NCBI GenBank assembly: GCA_903896615.1 | Contig: CAITYM010000078.1 | Span: 62,001-126,000, forward strand | Direction: 5' to 3' | DNA length: 64,000 bases | DNA from: an uncultured Burkholderiales bacterium | GTDB lineage: Bacteria; Pseudomonadota; Gammaproteobacteria; Burkholderiales; Burkholderiaceae_C | Shown: positions 10,399 through 21,301 of the stretch, one piece after another | Layout: each line of letters begins with the position of its first letter | Numbering within the stretch: position 1 is the first letter of the stretch | The notes under the pieces: model-generated | Databases searched by the model: none | Told to the model about the DNA's origin: nothing | Seen by the model: the letters and a program-made list of their open reading frames with translations, nothing else | Program-made: the position numbers and the translations under genes

Positions 10399-12387
10399 TT
10401 ATTGCGCTATTGCGGCGTCCTCTGTTGGTGGAGACTTTGCGTCATCTTTGGGAGGCCATGAAATCTTAGAGACATCCCTAACCTTACCTATTGGGCGGGT
10501 AGCTTGTCCCTTTTGAACGGCTTCAATATCCTCTTGGGATGGATACTGACTTAGAAGCACATAGTCAAATACACGACGAGCAATAGGGGCGGCATTTTGC
10601 GCGCCAAATCCTGCGTTCTCAACTACTAAGGCTATTGCTACCTTAGGATCATCTGCAGGTGCGTAAGCCATAAACAGTGCGTGATCTCTCATACGCTCAT
10701 CTATTTTGTTGCTGTTGTATTTTTCATTCTCTTTAACGGTGTACACCTGCGCCGTTCCGGTCTTGCCTGCACTTGTATACGTAGCACCAGCAAAGCTAGT
10801 GGCCGACGTCCCCTCTATATTTACGCCTACCAGTGCTTTTTTAATAACATCTATGTTCTCTTGGAGCAGCGGCACTCGCTCTACGGACTCTTTGGATACT
10901 GTGCGCCGCTCTTTTGTTTCAACATCGACAATTTCCTTAACTAAATGCGGCCTAACTTTCAAGCCGTCATTTGCAACTGTTGAGAGTGCCTGTACAATTT
11001 GTAAGATCGTGAAATTGTTATAGCCCTGTCCAATCCCAAGCGATATCGTCTCACCTGAATACCACCGTTGTTGTTCGGGCTTATGATAAGTCGTCCGTTT
11101 CCACTCCGTAGAGGGTAATACTCCTCTTGCCTCTCCCAAAATATCAATCCCAGTTAGTTGTCCAAAGCCTAAGGGTTGCATCTGATCGTGAATCTCGTTA
11201 ACACCTAAGTCGCGGGCGAGCATGAAGTAATAAGTGTCACAAGACTCAACGATTGATTTATACATATCAACCGTTCCATGGCCGCCCTCTTTGTCATCGT
11301 GAAATCGGTGATTACCGAACATAAAAAAACCTGGATCAAAGATTTGCTGAGACGGAGTTCGTTTACCCGTTTGAAGCGCGGCTAAGGCCATAAAAGGCTT
11401 ATACGTCGACCCAGGCGGATAGGTTCCTCTAAGGGCCCGGTTCAAAAGTGGCTTATCTAAAGAGTCATTGAGGGCTTGCCAATTCTCAACATCAATACCT
11501 TCTACGAATAAATTCGGATCAAAAGTTGGTTTACTTACAAACGCTAAAATTTCTCCTGTCTTCGGGTCCATTGCCACCATGGCGCCTCGCCTCGTACCAA
11601 ACAGGTCCTCAATAAGCTTTTGCAACTTGATGTCCAAGGACAAAACTACTGTATTCCCAGGCGTAGCAGGGCTGCTTCGTAAACGCCTTACAGCCCGACC
11701 TCCTGCCGAGGTCTCCATTTCATGCACCCCCGTAGTCCCGTGCAGTTGTGCTTCATAACTTTGCTCAACGCCTAATTTCCCAATGTAATCCGTGCCTCTG
11801 TAATTTGCTTCCTCGCTTTCTGCAAGCTTATCTTTTTCAGACTGATTAATCCTTCCAATGTAGCCGATCACATGGCTCGCAAGACCATTGAATGGATAGG
11901 AGCGAAATAATCGGGCACGAATTTCTACGCCCGGAAACCGAAAGCGCTGGGCGGCAAATCGGGCAACTTCTTCATCCGTTAAGCGCGTACGGATGGGCAC
12001 AGAATCAAAACTTTTGGATTCCTCCCTCATTTTCTTAAACCTGCGTCTATCACGCCCTTGTATATCAACAATCTCTGCAAGCCTATCGATCAATTCATCC
12101 ATAGGGAGTTGAGCTTTAGAGGGCGTGATCTCTAGTGTGTAGGCGGAATAATTGGTTGCAAGCACGATACCGTTCCTGTCCATGATTACGCCCCTGTTGG
12201 GCACAATCGGAACAATTGCCGTGCGGTTACTTTCCGCCTGCTCGTTCAAATCTTGATATCTCCAAATTTGAAGATAGATGAGTCTAAAAATTAAAAACAA
12301 AAATGCTAAGAGCACTATCAGTGTGACCGTATAGATCCGCCCTCTAAAGCGGCGTACATCCATCTCTACGTTACGAATCAAGCTCAT
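10399..12387 (-). CDS. mrdA: penicillin-binding protein 2 (peptidoglycan transpeptidase)
   Basis: The elongasome transpeptidase that cross-links lateral-wall peptidoglycan. Residues about 15-40 form the membrane anchor, followed by the PBP dimerisation domain. The transpeptidase domain contains the active-site STYK in GTYPPGSTYKPF, an SCD triad in ESCDTYYFM and KTGTAQV. It has 662 residues, the usual length, and a proline/acid-rich tail. It is the last gene of mreB-mreC-mreD-mrdA; rodA (mrdB), which commonly follows, is absent because a convergent TauE gene ends just downstream. Confidence 0.97.
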   Translation of the reverse strand: MSLIRNVEMDVRRFRGRIYTVTLIVLLAFLFLIFRLIYLQIWRYQDLNEQAESNRTAIVPIVPNRGVIMDRNGIVLATNYSAYTLEITPSKAQLPMDELIDRLAEIVDIQGRDRRRFKKMREESKSFDSVPIRTRLTDEEVARFAAQRFRFPGVEIRARLFRSYPFNGLASHVIGYIGRINQSEKDKLAESEEANYRGTDYIGKLGVEQSYEAQLHGTTGVHEMETSAGGRAVRRLRSSPATPGNTVVLSLDIKLQKLIEDLFGTRRGAMVAMDPKTGEILAFVSKPTFDPNLFVEGIDVENWQALNDSLDKPLLNRALRGTYPPGSTYKPFMALAALQTGKRTPSQQIFDPGFFMFGNHRFHDDKEGGHGTVDMYKSIVESCDTYYFMLARDLGVNEIHDQMQPLGFGQLTGIDILGEARGVLPSTEWKRTTYHKPEQQRWYSGETISLGIGQGYNNFTILQIVQALSTVANDGLKVRPHLVKEIVDVETKERRTVSKESVERVPLLQENIDVIKKALVGVNIEGTSATSFAGATYTSAGKTGTAQVYTVKENEKYNSNKIDERMRDHALFMAYAPADDPKVAIALVVENAGFGAQNAAPIARRVFDYVLLSQYPSQEDIEAVQKGQATRPIGKVRDVSKISWPPKDDAKSPPTEDAAIAQ

Positions 12388-12452
12388 CTTTGTTCTTTAT
12401 GATCCATTCAGTAACATTAAATGAAGCAACTGATTAAAAAGCCGGTTGACAT

Positions 12453-12983
12453 TCATAGGGGTCTTGTATTGTCAGGATTTGGCGCTCGCCTTTGCGGGGC
12501 AAGTAAAATCTCAGTCACAATTGGCCACATGAGCGCTTGAATAATGGGGGACAAAAATATACCCCAACCTGGAAAAGGACTGCCAGAGGTCATCCGCAGA
12601 GTTAATTCAATCAAATGTCCAACTATAAATAATGGAAACACCTGCAAAGACTGAGATGACAATCTAAACCATAAAATACGTCGGTGTATAAGTACAGCAA
12701 AAAATCCTTGAGCCGTAAAAGCTAACGCATGTTGACCAAGCATAGAGGACTGATGCACGTCAGTTAGCAACCCAAAAAGAAAAGCTGTTCCAATACCAAC
12801 CTTTAATGGCTGATGAATTGCCCAAAAAACAAGCACCACAGCCATGATCTCAGGCGCCCAATTGGCATTTCCAAATAGCGCAATGTTTTGCACCATATCA
12901 AGCAATAAAGCGCCAATCAAGGTAAAGAAAATAAAAAGGGGATTGGCAGGCAGTAATAAATGCTGGCCTCTAGGCATTATCAT
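12453..12983 (-). CDS. mreD: rod shape-determining protein MreD
   Basis: A small (176-residue) inner-membrane component of the elongasome with five or six hydrophobic helices. It contains the typical central stretch GIGTAFLFGLLTDVHQSSMLGQHALAFT. Its start overlaps the mreC stop by four bases, so translation is coupled. It works with MreB and MreC to guide cylindrical wall growth. The sequence is weakly conserved as usual for MreD, but position and topology make the call secure. Confidence 0.93.
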   Translation of the reverse strand: MIMPRGQHLLLPANPLFIFFTLIGALLLDMVQNIALFGNANWAPEIMAVVLVFWAIHQPLKVGIGTAFLFGLLTDVHQSSMLGQHALAFTAQGFFAVLIHRRILWFRLSSQSLQVFPLFIVGHLIELTLRMTSGSPFPGWGIFLSPIIQALMWPIVTEILLAPQRRAPNPDNTRPL

Positions 12984-13918
12984 TTTTTAGCCCCCATCGG
13001 TATCGCTACCGCTTTCTCAGGAACAGGTTTTGCGGGTAATTGTGTAAGTATCGGATCTAAAACCATCACGAGCCTTGCGCCTTGTACTTTTCCTTTGGGC
13101 TCACAAAGAATTCGAGCAAATACAGAGTCGGCTTTCCTCTCTACACGAACTACTTTAGCAACTGGAATTCCAGGAGGATAAACTCCGTCTACTCCACTCG
13201 TCGTCAAATCATCCCCAACTTCAATATCGGCATTCGTTGCCATATACCTAAGCTCCAACAACGGCGCACCACCCGCCTCTCCAAAGGCAACCCCTCTAGC
13301 GCCTGTTCGTGTATTTAAAACTGGAATGGAGTTCTCGCGGTCAATCACGAGTGTGACCTCACTGACCAAGGGATGAACAGACGTTATTTGTCCCAAAATA
13401 CCCTGTTCATCCATAACGGGTGAACTCAGGCTAATGCCTTGAATAGTTCCCTTATCAATGATTAACTTTCGGGTATAGGGGTCTGCTGCGTCATATAAAA
13501 CCTCAGCACTCAGTCCGTGGGTTTGTGTGCGCTCTCTAAGTCCTAAAATATTTCTAAGCTGCTTGTTCTCAAGCGTTAGTTGATCGACCTGCAATGCGCG
13601 CAAAGACTGTTGCAGAAGTTTTTGGTGTGTTTGACGTTCGTTGTCCTGCGCAACCTCGCGGTCCTGTGTCATCTCTTGTACTTCATTCCACCATACTGTT
13701 GGGCGCATCGCGATCCACTGTATGGGATAGATAATAAATGACAGTCCAGTACGAAGTGGCTGCGAAAGGTTAAAGCGCGAGTCGCCCATCATCAAAAAGA
13801 GCGATAGCGCCCCATAAAAGATGAGCTTTGTGAGAGCTGAATACCCTTGCTTAAAGAAGGGTGGAGGAGAAGACTCTAGCGTACCAAATGACACGAAGGG
13901 CGCTCGCTTTATACGCAA
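12980..13918 (-). CDS. mreC: rod shape-determining protein MreC
   Basis: Bitopic periplasmic elongasome scaffold, 312 residues. There is one membrane helix near residues 30-50, then a coiled-coil region (about 75-125, ending LTLENKQLRNILGL), then the beta-rich MreC domain with GAVSSPVMDEQGILGQI-like repeats (here SLSSPVMDEQGILGQITSV) and DDLTTSGVDGVYPPGIPVAKV. The Lys/Pro-rich tail is typical of betaproteobacteria. It sits 40 bases after mreB and overlaps mreD. Confidence 0.95.
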   Translation of the reverse strand: MRIKRAPFVSFGTLESSPPPFFKQGYSALTKLIFYGALSLFLMMGDSRFNLSQPLRTGLSFIIYPIQWIAMRPTVWWNEVQEMTQDREVAQDNERQTHQKLLQQSLRALQVDQLTLENKQLRNILGLRERTQTHGLSAEVLYDAADPYTRKLIIDKGTIQGISLSSPVMDEQGILGQITSVHPLVSEVTLVIDRENSIPVLNTRTGARGVAFGEAGGAPLLELRYMATNADIEVGDDLTTSGVDGVYPPGIPVAKVVRVERKADSVFARILCEPKGKVQGARLVMVLDPILTQLPAKPVPEKAVAIPMGAKK

Positions 13919-13958
13919 CGTAGCTGCGTTAAAAATGGATGAAAATGATGATCGTTAA

Positions 13959-15038
<1,080 letters not shown>

Positions 15039-15226
15039 CTAAACATACGAAAATTACCCAAAAGCACCCGAAAAGTGCTAAACCGAGCATCGTAATATTG
15101 TATTAAGCTTATGAGCTCAGTAAAACGTTAAAGGCGAGATAATACCCGATGCACACGAATTAATGTGGATTTTTTACATATCCCTTGCGGATTAGACCCC
15201 ATCGACTAGACTTTAAACACAAAAAC

Positions 15227-15526
15227 ATGGCATTAACACCCGAAGATATACGCCGAATAGCGCATTTAGCCCGGCTTGAGTTAAAAGACGAGGAGGGCAC
15301 ACGGATGCTCGGCCAAATCAACAGTTTTTTCGAAATTGTTGAGCAAATTAGTGCCGTCAACACGCAAGGCATTGTTCCCTTAGCCCATCCAGCAGAGTTG
15401 TTCAAAGAAGCAGAGCTGCGCCTGCGAGAAGACATCGTTACTGAATTTGACGAGCGTGAGGCCCATCAATTCAGCGCACCGGCCGTTGAAAACGGGTTAT
15501 TTTTAGTTCCAAGGGTTGTTGAATGA
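15227..15526 (+). CDS. gatC: Asp-tRNA(Asn)/Glu-tRNA(Gln) amidotransferase subunit C
   Basis: The small (99-residue) subunit that stabilises GatA-GatB. It begins [19 protein letters not shown], the classic GatC N-terminus; the frame stays open 14 codons upstream to a TTG, but the ATG at 15227 matches the family. The stop overlaps the gatA start by four bases (ATGA), indicating translational coupling. With gatA and gatB it forms the complex that amidates misacylated Glu-tRNA(Gln) and/or Asp-tRNA(Asn). Confidence 0.96.
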   Translation: MALTPEDIRRIAHLARLELKDEEGTRMLGQINSFFEIVEQISAVNTQGIVPLAHPAELFKEAELRLREDIVTEFDEREAHQFSAPAVENGLFLVPRVVE

Positions 15527-17013
15527 GCGATATCCATAACCTAAGCGTTGCTGAACTCAGCACGGCGTTGCGCAACAAATCATTGGGCGCAGTAGAAATT
15601 GCCCAGCACTTTCTTAATCGAATAGCACAGGACAAACTTGGTTCTTTTCTTAGCTACAGCCCAGAAGTTACTCTAAAAGCTGCAAAGGCAAGTCAAGAGC
15701 GGATCAATCAAAACCAATTGGCGCCTCTTGAAGGAGTACCAATTGCCCACAAGGACGTCTTTGTTACCAAGGATTTTCCAAGCACAGCCGGCTCGAAAAT
15801 GCTTGTCAACTATAAGTCTTCGTTTGATGCAACTATAGTTAGCAAACTCGCTTTAGCAGGCTGCGTCCCTCTTGGCAAGCTCAATTGTGATGAATTCGCC
15901 ATGGGCTCTTCCAACGAAAACTCTGCTTTTGGCCCCGTTCTTAACCCTTGGGACTCAAAAGCTGTTCCAGGAGGCTCCTCAGGCGGAAGTGCTGCTGCTG
16001 TGAGCGCACAACTCACCCCAGCAGCCACAGGGACAGATACAGGGGGGTCAATTCGCCAACCGGCAAGTTTTTGCGGAATTACTGGCATTAAGCCCACTTA
16101 TGGACGTGCATCTCGTTACGGCATGATTGCTTACGCATCAAGTCTAGACCAAGCTGGGCCAATGGCTAAAGACGCGATGGACTGTGCACTGTTACTTGGC
16201 GCTATGTGTGGCCCCGATTTAGACCGCGATTCAACTTCCCTTGATCTACCCTTAGAGGACTTTACTGCTCACTTGAATCAGTCCATCAAGGGGTTGCGCA
16301 TTGGACTTCCAAACGAGTTTTTTGGAGAAGGATTAGACGGACAAGTGCGCTTAGCACTTGAGCAAGCACAGTCAGTTTTAACTGATTTAGGGGCGCAATT
16401 TGTTCCAATCTCTCTTCCTAAAACTGAATTGTCTATTCCCGTTTATTACATCATCGCACCCGCAGAGGCCAGCTCCAATTTAAGCCGATTCGACGGTGTT
16501 CGCTATGGTCATCGTGCGAAAGAATACAGTGATTTGATGGAAATGTATAAGAAATCAAGGGCAGAGGGTTTTGGTGCAGAAGTTAAAAAACGCATCATGA
16601 CAGGAGCCTATGTACTCTCTCATGGTTACTATGATGCTTACTATTTACAAGCTCAGAAAATTCGCCGAATGATCGCTGAAGATTTCAAACTTGCATTTAG
16701 TAAATGTGATTTGATCATGGGGCCAGTAGCTCCTTCAACGGCTTGGGGACTTGGGGAGAAAACAGCGGACCCACTCAGCAGTTATTTGGCAGATATATTT
16801 ACGCTTCCCGCATCCTTGGCCGGCTTGCCAGCCATGAGCGTACCCTGCGGAATGAGCAAGGCCGCAAAGCCCTTGCCAATTGGGATGCAACTCATTGGGA
16901 ACTATGTACAAGAGTCCAAACTCTTGAATGTTGCGCACCAATATCAGCTACAGACACAGTGGCACAAAATGAGTCCGCTTACATCTGGGAATATGTCTGG
17001 AGACTTGGAATGA
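15523..17013 (+). CDS. gatA: Asp-tRNA(Asn)/Glu-tRNA(Gln) amidotransferase subunit A
   Basis: The amidase subunit that releases ammonia from glutamine for GatB. The amidase-signature triad is present: K77 (IAHKDVF), S152 ([12 protein letters not shown]) and S176 ([12 protein letters not shown]). At 496 residues it is full length. Both ends overlap their neighbours by four bases: ATGA with gatC upstream and ATGA with gatB downstream. The three proteins are thus made together. Confidence 0.98.
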   Translation: MSDIHNLSVAELSTALRNKSLGAVEIAQHFLNRIAQDKLGSFLSYSPEVTLKAAKASQERINQNQLAPLEGVPIAHKDVFVTKDFPSTAGSKMLVNYKSSFDATIVSKLALAGCVPLGKLNCDEFAMGSSNENSAFGPVLNPWDSKAVPGGSSGGSAAAVSAQLTPAATGTDTGGSIRQPASFCGITGIKPTYGRASRYGMIAYASSLDQAGPMAKDAMDCALLLGAMCGPDLDRDSTSLDLPLEDFTAHLNQSIKGLRIGLPNEFFGEGLDGQVRLALEQAQSVLTDLGAQFVPISLPKTELSIPVYYIIAPAEASSNLSRFDGVRYGHRAKEYSDLMEMYKKSRAEGFGAEVKKRIMTGAYVLSHGYYDAYYLQAQKIRRMIAEDFKLAFSKCDLIMGPVAPSTAWGLGEKTADPLSSYLADIFTLPASLAGLPAMSVPCGMSKAAKPLPIGMQLIGNYVQESKLLNVAHQYQLQTQWHKMSPLTSGNMSGDLE

Positions 17014-18494
17014 GCAAGAACGGTTCAACATCTAAAACACTCTCCATTGATCCATCTCCCTTGGTTCAAGGCTATGAAGTTGTCATCGGTTTTGAAACCC
17101 ACGCTCAACTTCTAACCAATAGCAAAATTTTCTCAAGAGCGTCAACTCATTTTGGTGCCAACCCGAATACACAGGCATGTGCTGTTGATTTGGCACTTCC
17201 AGGTGCACTACCTGTAATGAACAAGCGTGCTGTTGAATGCGCCATTCGACTGGGTCTCGCGCTCGGCTCACACGTTGCCCATCGAAGTATTTTCGCTAGA
17301 AAAAACTATTTCTATCCTGATCTTCCTAAGGGTTATCAAATAAGTCAATTTGAAATACCTGTAGTCCAAGGTGGACAAGTATCCTTTTACATGGGTACAA
17401 CGCTAAAGAGCGTTCGCTTGGTCAGAGCCCACCTCGAAGAGGACGCTGGGAAATCATTACACGAGGACTTTGTCGGATTAAGCGGAATTGATTTGAACAG
17501 AGCAGGAACTCCACTGCTTGAGATCGTGACTGAACCTGATATGCGTTCAAGTCAAGAGGCCGTAGCTTATGCCAAAGAACTCCACAAAATCGTAACTTGG
17601 ATTCAAGTGTGCGACGGCAACATGCAAGAAGGATCTTTTCGGTGTGATGCAAATGTATCTGTACGCAAACCAGGTGCAGCTTTGGGTACACGGCGGGAGA
17701 TCAAAAACCTAAACAGTTTCAAGTTCATGCAACAGGCAATTGATTACGAAGTACGTTGGCAAATTGAACAAATAGAGGAGGGTAGGGCTATCGAACAAGC
17801 CACCGTCCTTTTTGATCCAGAGAGCGGCGAGACACGTAGCATGCGAACAAAAGAGGACGCCGCTGATTACCGCTATTTTCCAGATCCTGACTTACCTCCT
17901 TTAGTCATTGCACCCGAATGGATAGAGGAGATTCGTGGTTCTATGCCCGAACTCCCTCGCACAATGGCCGAACGGTTTGTGAACACCTATGGGTTGCCTG
18001 AATATGATGCAACGACCCTCACACAAAGCCAGCAGATGGCAAGTTACTTTGAAGCAACAGTCAAAGACTGTGGTCAACCAAAACTTGCAAGCAATTGGAT
18101 CATGGGGGAGTTGTCTCGTAAATTAAATGAAGAAAATATACAAATAGATCGCTGCCCAGTAGAGTCCCATCAATTAGCTGAGGTCATCTCCAATATTGCA
18201 AGAGGCGATATTTCCAATAACTCTGGCAAAGTGCTTTTAGATATTCTTTGGTCAGATCCTAAAGCGTCGATATCGGCCCTAATTGAATCTAAGGGGCTAA
18301 GGCAAGTTAATGACTCTGGCGCACTTGAGAAGCTCATTGACGAAGTTCTTGCGGCCAATGTTGAGAACGTCGCACAGTTCAAGGCAGGCAAAGAAAAGGC
18401 GTTTAATGCACTCATAGGTCAAGCTATGAAAGCAAGTAAGGGTCAAGCTAATCCCCAACAGTTAACTGAACTGCTAAAAAAGAAACTTGCTTGA
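17010..18494 (+). CDS. gatB: Asp-tRNA(Asn)/Glu-tRNA(Gln) amidotransferase subunit B
   Basis: The kinase/transferase subunit that phosphorylates and amidates the tRNA-bound Glu or Asp. Recognisable parts are [21 protein letters not shown] at the start, the metal/ATP region [16 protein letters not shown], and the C-terminal YqeY-like helical tail for tRNA binding. The start overlaps the gatA stop (ATGA); a longer open frame upstream only reflects an open register inside gatA. The product is 494 residues, standard for the family. Confidence 0.97.
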   Translation: MSKNGSTSKTLSIDPSPLVQGYEVVIGFETHAQLLTNSKIFSRASTHFGANPNTQACAVDLALPGALPVMNKRAVECAIRLGLALGSHVAHRSIFARKNYFYPDLPKGYQISQFEIPVVQGGQVSFYMGTTLKSVRLVRAHLEEDAGKSLHEDFVGLSGIDLNRAGTPLLEIVTEPDMRSSQEAVAYAKELHKIVTWIQVCDGNMQEGSFRCDANVSVRKPGAALGTRREIKNLNSFKFMQQAIDYEVRWQIEQIEEGRAIEQATVLFDPESGETRSMRTKEDAADYRYFPDPDLPPLVIAPEWIEEIRGSMPELPRTMAERFVNTYGLPEYDATTLTQSQQMASYFEATVKDCGQPKLASNWIMGELSRKLNEENIQIDRCPVESHQLAEVISNIARGDISNNSGKVLLDILWSDPKASISALIESKGLRQVNDSGALEKLIDEVLAANVENVAQFKAGKEKAFNALIGQAMKASKGQANPQQLTELLKKKLA

Positions 18495-18569
18495 GTTTGA
18501 ATTGTCGCGGCAATGCATTTGCACCAACACCACATAAACCAATAATCTAGTGTTGGTTTATAAGGCGTG

Positions 18570-19265
18570 TCATTTTGCTCCGTATTTTTCTCGGTAGTTT
18601 TTAACGTTTAACAAATGAAGTGCAAGTCCAGGATCCTGCGTATTCTCAAGATACTCCAACAAATCTTCGAGCAAAGATACTGTGCAGACCTTTAGACCAA
18701 CTTCTTGCTTAATGTAATCTATTGCACTTAAAGGGGCATCAACGACTTGGCCGTCTTGTAGATGCGTAGCTCGCTCTTGCCTGTCCAGTGCAATTGCCAA
18801 TGCATAGGGCGTTGCGCCACAGGCCTTTATTAAAGCAACGCTTTCTCTAACAGCTGTTCCAGCACTAATCACATCATCAACGATAAGTACTCGCCCCTTA
18901 AGCGAAGCCCCCACAATTGTCCCCCCCTCACCATGGTCCTTGGCTTCCTTTCGGTTGTAAGCAAAGGGCACATTTCTCCCTAATCTTGACAACTCTACAC
19001 TGACAGCCGCGCCCAAAGGAATCCCTTTATAGGCGGGCCCAAACAACATATCAAACTCCAAACCACTGGATAGAATACGTTGTGCGTAAAAGTGCGCTAA
19101 CTTACCCAATTTTTCTCCGTCGTTAAAAAGTCCGGCATTGAAAAAATAGGGCGAAAGTCTGCCTGCTTTTGTTTTAAATTCTCCGAACTTTAAAACACCG
19201 CAATCTAATGCGAATTGCACAAATTGTTGCGCTAGTGAGTCCTTTGTTGTCTCATTATTTTTCAT
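18570..19265 (-). CDS. pyrE: orotate phosphoribosyltransferase
   Basis: Transfers phosphoribose from PRPP to orotate, giving OMP in pyrimidine synthesis. The FKTKAGRLSPYFFNAGLFNDG N-terminal region and the PRPP-binding motif VLIVDDVISAGTA are diagnostic. The frame is open further upstream, but the ATG at 19265 is preceded by AAGGA with 7-base spacing and gives 231 residues, the usual size. The start lies 13 bases from the divergent xth start, with which it shares a palindromic ribosome-binding site. Confidence 0.96.
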   Translation of the reverse strand: MKNNETTKDSLAQQFVQFALDCGVLKFGEFKTKAGRLSPYFFNAGLFNDGEKLGKLAHFYAQRILSSGLEFDMLFGPAYKGIPLGAAVSVELSRLGRNVPFAYNRKEAKDHGEGGTIVGASLKGRVLIVDDVISAGTAVRESVALIKACGATPYALAIALDRQERATHLQDGQVVDAPLSAIDYIKQEVGLKVCTVSLLEDLLEYLENTQDPGLALHLLNVKNYREKYGAK

Positions 19266-19278
19266 TAAAGGATCCTTT
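19266..19278. promoter_or_regulatory. shared bidirectional Shine-Dalgarno palindrome
   Basis: The whole gap between the pyrE and xth start codons is 13 bases. It contains the perfect 12-bp palindrome AAAGGATCCTTT (19267-19278), which supplies AAAGGA on both strands, 6-7 bases from each start codon. No room is left for promoters, so each promoter must lie inside the opposite gene. Confidence 0.7.
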
Positions 19279-20070
19279 TTGTTCAAACTTATCACTCTTA
19301 ATCTAAACGGCGTCCGCTCAGCCTCTCGCAAGGGAGTTGACGCATGGCTCAGCAAGTCTAAGGCTCATTGTATTTGCGTTCAAGAACTTAAAGCGCAAAA
19401 GGATGACTTAGACGAATCGCTTAGCACTTTGGGGGGTCTAAAAGGATATTTTCATTTCGCAGAGAAAAAAGGATATTCCGGCGTTGGGATCTATTCAAAA
19501 CACGAGCCCAGCGACATAAACATTGGATTTGGCAATGCTGAGTTTGATGCGGAGGGTCGCTACATAGAACTCAGATTTGATACGCCCAAACAGAAGCGAT
19601 CCATCATTAGCTCCTATTTCCCAAGCGGCTCTTCAGGGGAGGAGCGTCAAGAAGCCAAGTTCAGATTCTTAGAGGCGATGGGGCCTCATTTAGCCAATTT
19701 AAAAAAGACTCGAGACTTTATTTTGTGCGGAGACATCAACATTGCACACAAAGAAATTGATTTAAAGAATTGGCGCAGCAATCAAAAAAACAGCGGCTTT
19801 CTTCCAGAGGAGCGCACCTGGATGGACAAATTAATCAGTGAAATTGGTCTAGCAGATGTCTACAGGCAACTGCATCCGCAGACGACTGCCGATTGCTACA
19901 CGTGGTGGAGCAACAGAGGGCAAGCGTGGGCAAATAATGTAGGATGGCGCCTTGATTATCATTTAGCAACTAAAGTGCTTGCAGACAGTGCTAAAACTAG
20001 CACGGTCTACAAAGAAGAACGGTTTTCAGACCATGCACCTCTTACGATTGAATATGAATTTGAAATTTAA
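19279..20070 (+). CDS. xth: exodeoxyribonuclease III family endonuclease/exonuclease
   Basis: A DNA-repair AP endonuclease/3'-exonuclease of the EEP superfamily, 263 residues. Active-site residues can be placed: N10, metal-binding E36 (CVQELKAQ), D152/N154 (CGDINIAH) and D251/H252 (SDHAPL); R224-D226 (GWRLDYH) is the conserved late motif. The SSYFPSGSSGEERQ segment typifies a betaproteobacterial ExoIII subgroup found beside pyrE. The start is TTG with AAAGGA six bases upstream. Its stop overlaps the convergent bdhA stop by four bases. Confidence 0.94.
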   Translation: MFKLITLNLNGVRSASRKGVDAWLSKSKAHCICVQELKAQKDDLDESLSTLGGLKGYFHFAEKKGYSGVGIYSKHEPSDINIGFGNAEFDAEGRYIELRFDTPKQKRSIISSYFPSGSSGEERQEAKFRFLEAMGPHLANLKKTRDFILCGDINIAHKEIDLKNWRSNQKNSGFLPEERTWMDKLISEIGLADVYRQLHPQTTADCYTWWSNRGQAWANNVGWRLDYHLATKVLADSAKTSTVYKEERFSDHAPLTIEYEFEI

Positions 20071-20852
20071 TGCGCAGTCCATCCGCCGTCTATTGGCATG
20101 ATTGTCCCGGTAATTGACACCGCACTATCAGATGCAAAGTAAGCAGCCATAGCAGCAACTTCCTCCATCGTAACGAATTTCTTAGTTGGCTGCGCAGCAA
20201 GCAAAACCGTATTGATAACTTGTTCTTCTGTCATGTTACGAGCTTTCATCGTGTCTGGAATTTGTTTTTGAACTAACGGGGTCCACACATAGCCCGGACA
20301 AATTGCATTGCAGGTAATCCCTTTTTCTGCAACCTCAAGTGCAACAGTTTTTGTCAATCCAGCTATCCCGTGCTTGGCAGCAACATATGCAGATTTATAA
20401 GGCGAGGCAATAAGGGCATGTGCTGAAGCAATGTTAATAATTCGCCCCCAGCCCTTCTCTTTCATCTTAGGAAGCGCTGCTTTAATCGTATGAAAAGAGG
20501 ATACTAAATTAATAGCAATAATTGCATCAAATTTTTCTTCAGGAAATTCGTCAATTGGAGCCACGTGTTGAATGCCAGCATTATTGACCAAAATATCTAC
20601 GCAGCCAAATTCATTAATAGCATCACTCACCATTTTTCGAATTTGTTCTGGCTCCAACATATTGGCATTTGAATAATGACATTTAACTCCATATTCTTTT
20701 GAAATTGATGCGCGAATTCCTTCAATTTCATTAGCATCTCCGAATCCGTTTAGAACAATATTGGCCCCTTTGGATGCAAAATTCTTGGCGATCGCTAAAC
20801 CAATTCCACTAGTTGAGCCTGTAATCAGCGCTGTTTTATTCGTAAATTCCAT
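20067..20852 (-). CDS. bdhA: 3-hydroxybutyrate dehydrogenase
   Basis: An NAD-dependent SDR that interconverts 3-hydroxybutyrate and acetoacetate in polyhydroxybutyrate/ketone metabolism. From this start the motifs are TGSTSGIG (11-18), NNAGIQHVAPI (91-101), S143 in IASAHAL and Y156/K160 in YVAAKHG. The NNAGIQHVAPIDEFP and CPGYVWTPLVQKQIPD stretches are characteristic of this enzyme rather than generic SDRs. The ATG at 20852 has GAGGA upstream and gives 261 residues; the longer frame to 20903 is less likely. Confidence 0.93.
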   Translation of the reverse strand: MEFTNKTALITGSTSGIGLAIAKNFASKGANIVLNGFGDANEIEGIRASISKEYGVKCHYSNANMLEPEQIRKMVSDAINEFGCVDILVNNAGIQHVAPIDEFPEEKFDAIIAINLVSSFHTIKAALPKMKEKGWGRIINIASAHALIASPYKSAYVAAKHGIAGLTKTVALEVAEKGITCNAICPGYVWTPLVQKQIPDTMKARNMTEEQVINTVLLAAQPTKKFVTMEEVAAMAAYFASDSAVSITGTIMPIDGGWTAH

Positions 20853-21301
20853 ATTCGTGTTCCTCGAGTAGAGTTTCGTAAAGCTTTGTTCTATTATGGT
20901 CATTAATTTAGCACGTTCACGCTATTTAGGACAAATGACAATTTGTTTATTCTCAAATAGTGCTGAGTACTTTTGAACTACCCGGTGGTCTATAGATCTA
21001 TTTTTTCATTTCTTTATCCGCGTTGCCAAATAACGTGTTTTTGTTTAGCTCGTTTTCTCCATAAGACCCAATAAAGTCAAATTTGGCGTCAGAATGACAC
21101 CTAACTGCTTTAAATTTGCGGTTAGTCTCTCAATAGATTTGGAAATATTTTGATTCATGTCAAATCTATTGCGCGTGTGAAACACGAGATGCCCATTTTT
21201 TGGATCAATGAATTAAAATGGAGTGTAGTTCGTTATGAAGACATCAATTGCTTCCATAACCACTATCGACTACCCCTCGATAACTCATACCCAGTCTCAA
21301 G
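20853..21301. other. 449-base intergenic region with two dyads and a coding-like frame
   Basis: This gap separates bdhA from trhO and should carry both promoters. I see ACAAAT-GACA-ATTTGT (20931-20946), an operator-like dyad 80 bases from bdhA. A perfect 11-bp inverted repeat CAATAGATTTG/CAAATCTATTG (21131-21141 and 21161-21171) surrounds a 19-base loop. CGTGT-GAA-ACACG lies at 21174-21186. On the minus strand 21045-21212 is an open frame of 55 codons with protein-like composition; its only ATG (21158) gives 37 residues and has no Shine-Dalgarno. Confidence 0.5.

Noticed and set aside
16743-17009. Extended N-terminus of gatB reaching into gatA
   Set aside because: GatB homology starts after 17010 and the ATGA overlap gives a normal start.
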